From contig NZ_MQWD01000001.1 of NCBI RefSeq assembly GCF_002283365.1, positions 5,948 to 69,947 of the forward strand: a DNA stretch of 64,000 bases. Direction: 5' to 3'. A model generated the notes under the pieces. The model was given only the letters and a program-made list of their open reading frames with translations. It had not been told where the DNA came from and did no database searches. Below, piece by piece: positions 61,164 to 64,000 of this stretch. Source of the DNA: Rubrivirga marina (GTDB lineage Bacteria; Bacteroidota; Rhodothermia; Rhodothermales; Rubricoccaceae). Position 1 is the first letter of the stretch; the number at the start of each line of letters is the position of its first letter. The translations under genes and the position numbers were made by a program.

Positions 61164-63278
61164 CTAGGCGAAAGAGGGGAAGTCGCGCTCGGTGTGCGCC
61201 CGGCGCTCGACGCGGAAGACGTGGGCCGGCAGCGTGTGGGGGTCGAGCTCGACGTAGGCCCCGCCGCCCTGCCAGTAGTACCGCTCGCCGCCGAGCAGGT
61301 CGTGGACCTCGAACGGCCGTTCGTACGACATCCCCCAGGCGTCGAGCGGGAGCGAGACCCAGCCCGCCTGGCGGTGGTACGGGTCGAGGTTGACGACGCA
61401 CAGGACGAGGTTGCGCGGCTCCCCCGACGCCGCGCCCGAGGCGGACCCGTTCGCGCCGGCCGGCGACTCAGCCGCCCCCGCGCGCGCCGGCTCCTCCTTC
61501 CAGTAGGCCAGGAGCATCGGGTTGTCGGTGTCGCAGAACCGGAGCGTCCGCATGTGGTGGAGCGCCGGGTTCTCGCGGCGGATCCGGTTGACCCGCTTGA
61601 TGAGCGGCTGGAGGCTCGTCGGGTCGTCCCAGTCCCACGACCGGACCTCGTACTTCTCGTTGTCCTCGTACTCCTCGCGGGCGGGGTGTTGGCGGGCGTC
61701 GACGTGCTCGAAGGGCGGCCCGTAGAGCCCGTACGCCGACGACATCGTGGCGGCGAGGACGAACCGGACGGTGTGGGCCGGGCGCCCGCCGTGGGCCAGG
61801 TACTCGGTGAGGATGTCCGGCGTGTTCGGCCAGAAGTTGGGCCGGTAAAACTCGGCGATCTCCGTCTGGAACAGCTCCTCGCCGTACTCCCGGAGCTCGT
61901 CCTTCGTGTTGCGCCAGGTAAAGTAGGTGTACGAGTTGTTGTAGCCGAGCTTGGCGAGCGTGTACATCGTCTTCGGCTTGGCGAAGGCCTCGGCGAGGAA
62001 GACGAGATCGGGATGGGCCTCCCTCAGCTCGCCGAGGCACCACTCCCAGAAGGCGAACGGCTTCGTGTGCGGGTTGTCGACGCGGAAGACGCGGACGCCC
62101 TTGTCGATCCAGAACTCGAACACCGACTTCAGCTCGTCCCACAGCGCGCGCCACTCGTCCGTCTCGAAGTCGAACGGGTAGACGTCTTGGTACTTTTTGG
62201 GCGGGTTCTCGGCGTAGCGGATCGTGCCGTCGGGGCGGTGGCGGAACCACTCGGGGTGCTCCGTCACGTACGGGTGGTCGGGCGACGTCTGGAACGCGAT
62301 GTCGAGGGCCACCTTGAGGCCGAGTCGGTCCGCCTCGGCGACGAACCGCTCGAACGCCTCCATCCCGCCGAGCTCGGGCGCCACGGCCTTGTGCCCGCCG
62401 TCGGGGCTGCCGATGGCCCACGGGCTGCCGGGCTCGCCCGGCGTCGCCGTCGGCGCGTTGTCCTTCCCCTTGCGGAACGTGGTCCCGATGGGGTGGACCG
62501 GCGGGAGGTACACGACGTCGAACCCGAGGTCCTTGACGCGCGCCAGCCGCTCGGTCGCGTCGTCGAGCGTGCCGTGGACCGGCTCGCCGTCCTCGTCGGG
62601 GTCGGCAGCCGAGCGGGGGAAGAACTCGTACCACGCCGCGAACCGGGCGTGCTCGGGGTCGACACGGACGCCGAGCCAGTCGCTCTCGACGGCGCCCGTC
62701 GCCGGGTCGTTGTCGCGCGCGAGCTGGACGACGGTGTCCTCCAGCGCCGCGCCGGCGTCGCCGGTCCGGAACCGGTCGATGTAGCGGAGGAGCCGCTGGC
62801 GGTCGGCGTCGGCGGCGTTCCCGGCCGCCCGGTCGAGCAGGCTCGCGCCGTCGAGGAGCTCCGAGTCGAGTTCGGCCTTCTCGGCCCCGCCCTCGACGCG
62901 GCGACGGAACTGGTCCTGCCACGTCCCGAACGCGTCGAGCCACGCGCGGACCTTGTAGCGGTACCGCCCGAGGCGGGCGACCTGGAAGCTTCCGACGTAC
63001 TCGTCGTTGTAGCGGAGCCGGAGCGGGGCCGTGTGGACGTCGTCGTCGTCCTCGTGCCGCCACTGGAGCTCGGCCGCGATCTTCTCGTGGCCGTCGACGA
63101 TGAGGCCGGCGACGACCTCGACGGTCTCGCCGACGGACCGCTGGATGGGCCAGCGCCCGCCGTCGATCCGGGGCGAGACGGAGGCGAGGACGACGCGGGA
63201 CCACTCGTCCGGGGCGGGTGACGGAGCGTGCCAGGGGAGCGCGTCGCGCTCGGTGGCGGCGGCGTGGGGGGCGGTCAT
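61164..63278 (-). CDS. glgE: Alpha-1,4-glucan:maltose-1-phosphate maltosyltransferase
   Basis: A 704-residue GH13_3 enzyme that extends alpha-1,4-glucans with maltosyl units from maltose 1-phosphate. N-terminal domains N and S (to about 205) include the long helical insert; catalytic motifs are [14 protein letters not shown] (nucleophile Asp401) and [12 protein letters not shown] (acid/base Glu430); [12 protein letters not shown] and [15 protein letters not shown] are typical. A Ser/Gly/Ala-rich insertion lies in domain C near residues 610-630. The ATG at 63278 is used; an in-frame ATG at 63323 adds 15 residues. It heads the minus-strand pathway operon. Confidence 0.96.
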   Translation of the reverse strand: MTAPHAAATERDALPWHAPSPAPDEWSRVVLASVSPRIDGGRWPIQRSVGETVEVVAGLIVDGHEKIAAELQWRHEDDDDVHTAPLRLRYNDEYVGSFQVARLGRYRYKVRAWLDAFGTWQDQFRRRVEGGAEKAELDSELLDGASLLDRAAGNAADADRQRLLRYIDRFRTGDAGAALEDTVVQLARDNDPATGAVESDWLGVRVDPEHARFAAWYEFFPRSAADPDEDGEPVHGTLDDATERLARVKDLGFDVVYLPPVHPIGTTFRKGKDNAPTATPGEPGSPWAIGSPDGGHKAVAPELGGMEAFERFVAEADRLGLKVALDIAFQTSPDHPYVTEHPEWFRHRPDGTIRYAENPPKKYQDVYPFDFETDEWRALWDELKSVFEFWIDKGVRVFRVDNPHTKPFAFWEWCLGELREAHPDLVFLAEAFAKPKTMYTLAKLGYNNSYTYFTWRNTKDELREYGEELFQTEIAEFYRPNFWPNTPDILTEYLAHGGRPAHTVRFVLAATMSSAYGLYGPPFEHVDARQHPAREEYEDNEKYEVRSWDWDDPTSLQPLIKRVNRIRRENPALHHMRTLRFCDTDNPMLLAYWKEEPARAGAAESPAGANGSASGAASGEPRNLVLCVVNLDPYHRQAGWVSLPLDAWGMSYERPFEVHDLLGGERYYWQGGGAYVELDPHTLPAHVFRVERRAHTERDFPSFA

Positions 63279-63449
63279 AGACGGGAGACGGGAGACGGGC
63301 CCGTATTGAATCGGGTGAGGCACTCAAAGGGTCCGGCGCGAGGGGGAAGCCGTGGAGAAAGCCGTCATCGGGGCGAACCCGGACTGCGCGCCAGGGTGAG
63401 AGGCACCGGATCCGACGAGTCTAGCTTCTCGCCCCTCCCCGACCGCCCC

Positions 63450-64000
63450 ATGCCGATCGCCGCTTCCGCCCCGCTCGAATCCGCCGCCGGCCGTCACCTC
63501 CGGACGGTCCCCGGCCGCCCCTTCCCCCTCGGCGCGACCTGGGACGGGATGGGGATCAACTTCGCCCTGTTCAGCGCGCACGCCGAGGCCGTCGAGCTCG
63601 TCCTCTTCGACGACCCCGACGACGCGGCGCCCGCGGCGACCCTCCCGCTCCGCGAGCGGACGGGGCCCGTCTGGCACGGCTACGTCCCCGGCCTCCGGCC
63701 CGGTCAGCTCTACGGCTACCGCGTCCACGGGCCGTACGAGCCCGAGAACGGCCTCCGCTTCAACCCGAACAAAGTCCTCCTCGACCCCTACGCCCGCGCT
63801 ATCGGCCGCCCGCTCCGGTGGGACGACTCGCTGTTCGGCTACGAGCTCGGCCACGACGACGGCGACCTCTCGTTCTCCGAGTCCGACAGCGCGCCCTACG
63901 CCCCGCTCGGGGCCGTCATCGAGGACAGCTTCGAGTGGAGCGGCGACCGGCCGCCCAAGGTGCCGTGGGAGGACACGATCATCTACGAGACCCACGTCAA
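63450..64000 (+). CDS. glgX: Glycogen debranching enzyme GlgX/isoamylase-type (partial, runs off the window)
   Basis: The first 183 residues of a GH13 debranching enzyme. [34 protein letters not shown] is the CBM48-type N-terminal domain of GlgX/TreX (landmark); [39 protein letters not shown] follows, and the barrel begins IIYETHVK at the edge. GlgX cleaves alpha-1,6 branches. It is divergent from glgE; the 171-base intergenic region probably holds both promoters, but I cannot point to clear hexamers. Confidence 0.9.
   Translation, partial: MPIAASAPLESAAGRHLRTVPGRPFPLGATWDGMGINFALFSAHAEAVELVLFDDPDDAAPAATLPLRERTGPVWHGYVPGLRPGQLYGYRVHGPYEPENGLRFNPNKVLLDPYARAIGRPLRWDDSLFGYELGHDDGDLSFSESDSAPYAPLGAVIEDSFEWSGDRPPKVPWEDTIIYETHV

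Overview
This 64 kb, high-GC (roughly 70%) window looks like chromosome of a marine member of the Rhodothermota/Rhodothermia, plausibly Rubricoccaceae-like. Three lines of sequence evidence support that: secreted proteins end in type-A type-IX-secretion sorting domains (three cases); a TonB-dependent receptor carries an N-terminal carboxypeptidase-regulatory-like domain; and arginine is made through an N-acylornithine carbamoyltransferase, as in Bacteroidota. Start codons usually follow C-rich tracts without a Shine-Dalgarno sequence. The genus is an inference. I see no prophage, IS element, CRISPR array or rRNA.

Layout. 1-4 kb: tail of a secreted protein, tRNA-Ala(CGC), a sodium:solute symporter, an aldo/keto reductase and a DUF3124 lipoprotein. 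4-11 kb (minus): EamA transporter, alpha/beta hydrolase, caspase-like protease, GAF-SpoIIE phosphatase, metallophosphoesterase and a beta-barrel protein. 11-15 kb: Rad52-like annealing protein, ammonium transporter, two tandem RlpA-like proteins. 15-24.5 kb (minus): an arginine cluster argG-(P-loop protein)-argC-argD-argF'-argB-argE-argH headed by an Arg-rich leader peptide and an intrinsic terminator. 25-27 kb: RecA-like (Sak4-type) ATPase and an unknown gene, which share a promoter motif with the Rad52-like gene. 27-35 kb: secreted GH5 cellulase, a protease/beta-propeller/outer-membrane-barrel fusion, a beta-helix protein, a ferritin-like protein. 35-38 kb: small metabolic genes. 38-42 kb (minus): metY-tRNA-Cys-metX-hom headed by a Met/Cys-rich leader peptide and terminator. 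42-43 kb: a lower-GC PD-(D/E)XK-like nuclease gene between two near-identical palindromic repeats. 43-54 kb: a five-gene acyl-CoA catabolic operon, MFS transporter, TetR regulator and TonB receptor linked by shared TGAACG-type palindromes. 54-64 kb: histone-H1-like DUF2934 protein, then glgM-glgB-treS/maltokinase-glgE (the GlgE alpha-glucan pathway) and the start of a divergent glgX.

How it fits together. The arginine and methionine operons appear to be governed by classical ribosome-mediated attenuation: short peptides rich in the end-product amino acid, mutually exclusive RNA pairings, and a U-tract hairpin just before the first structural gene. The arginine cluster has every step except N-acylglutamate synthase; an unassigned P-loop protein sits in that gap. 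The 43-54 kb block is a candidate uptake-and-degradation regulon in which a phosphotransferase and an acyl-CoA dehydrogenase together correspond to the two halves of ACAD11. Two families of dispersed palindromes (a CCGCCTCG/CGAGGCGG family at gene ends and a CATCCTGAGCG/CGAAGGATCTC family inside operons) run through the window.
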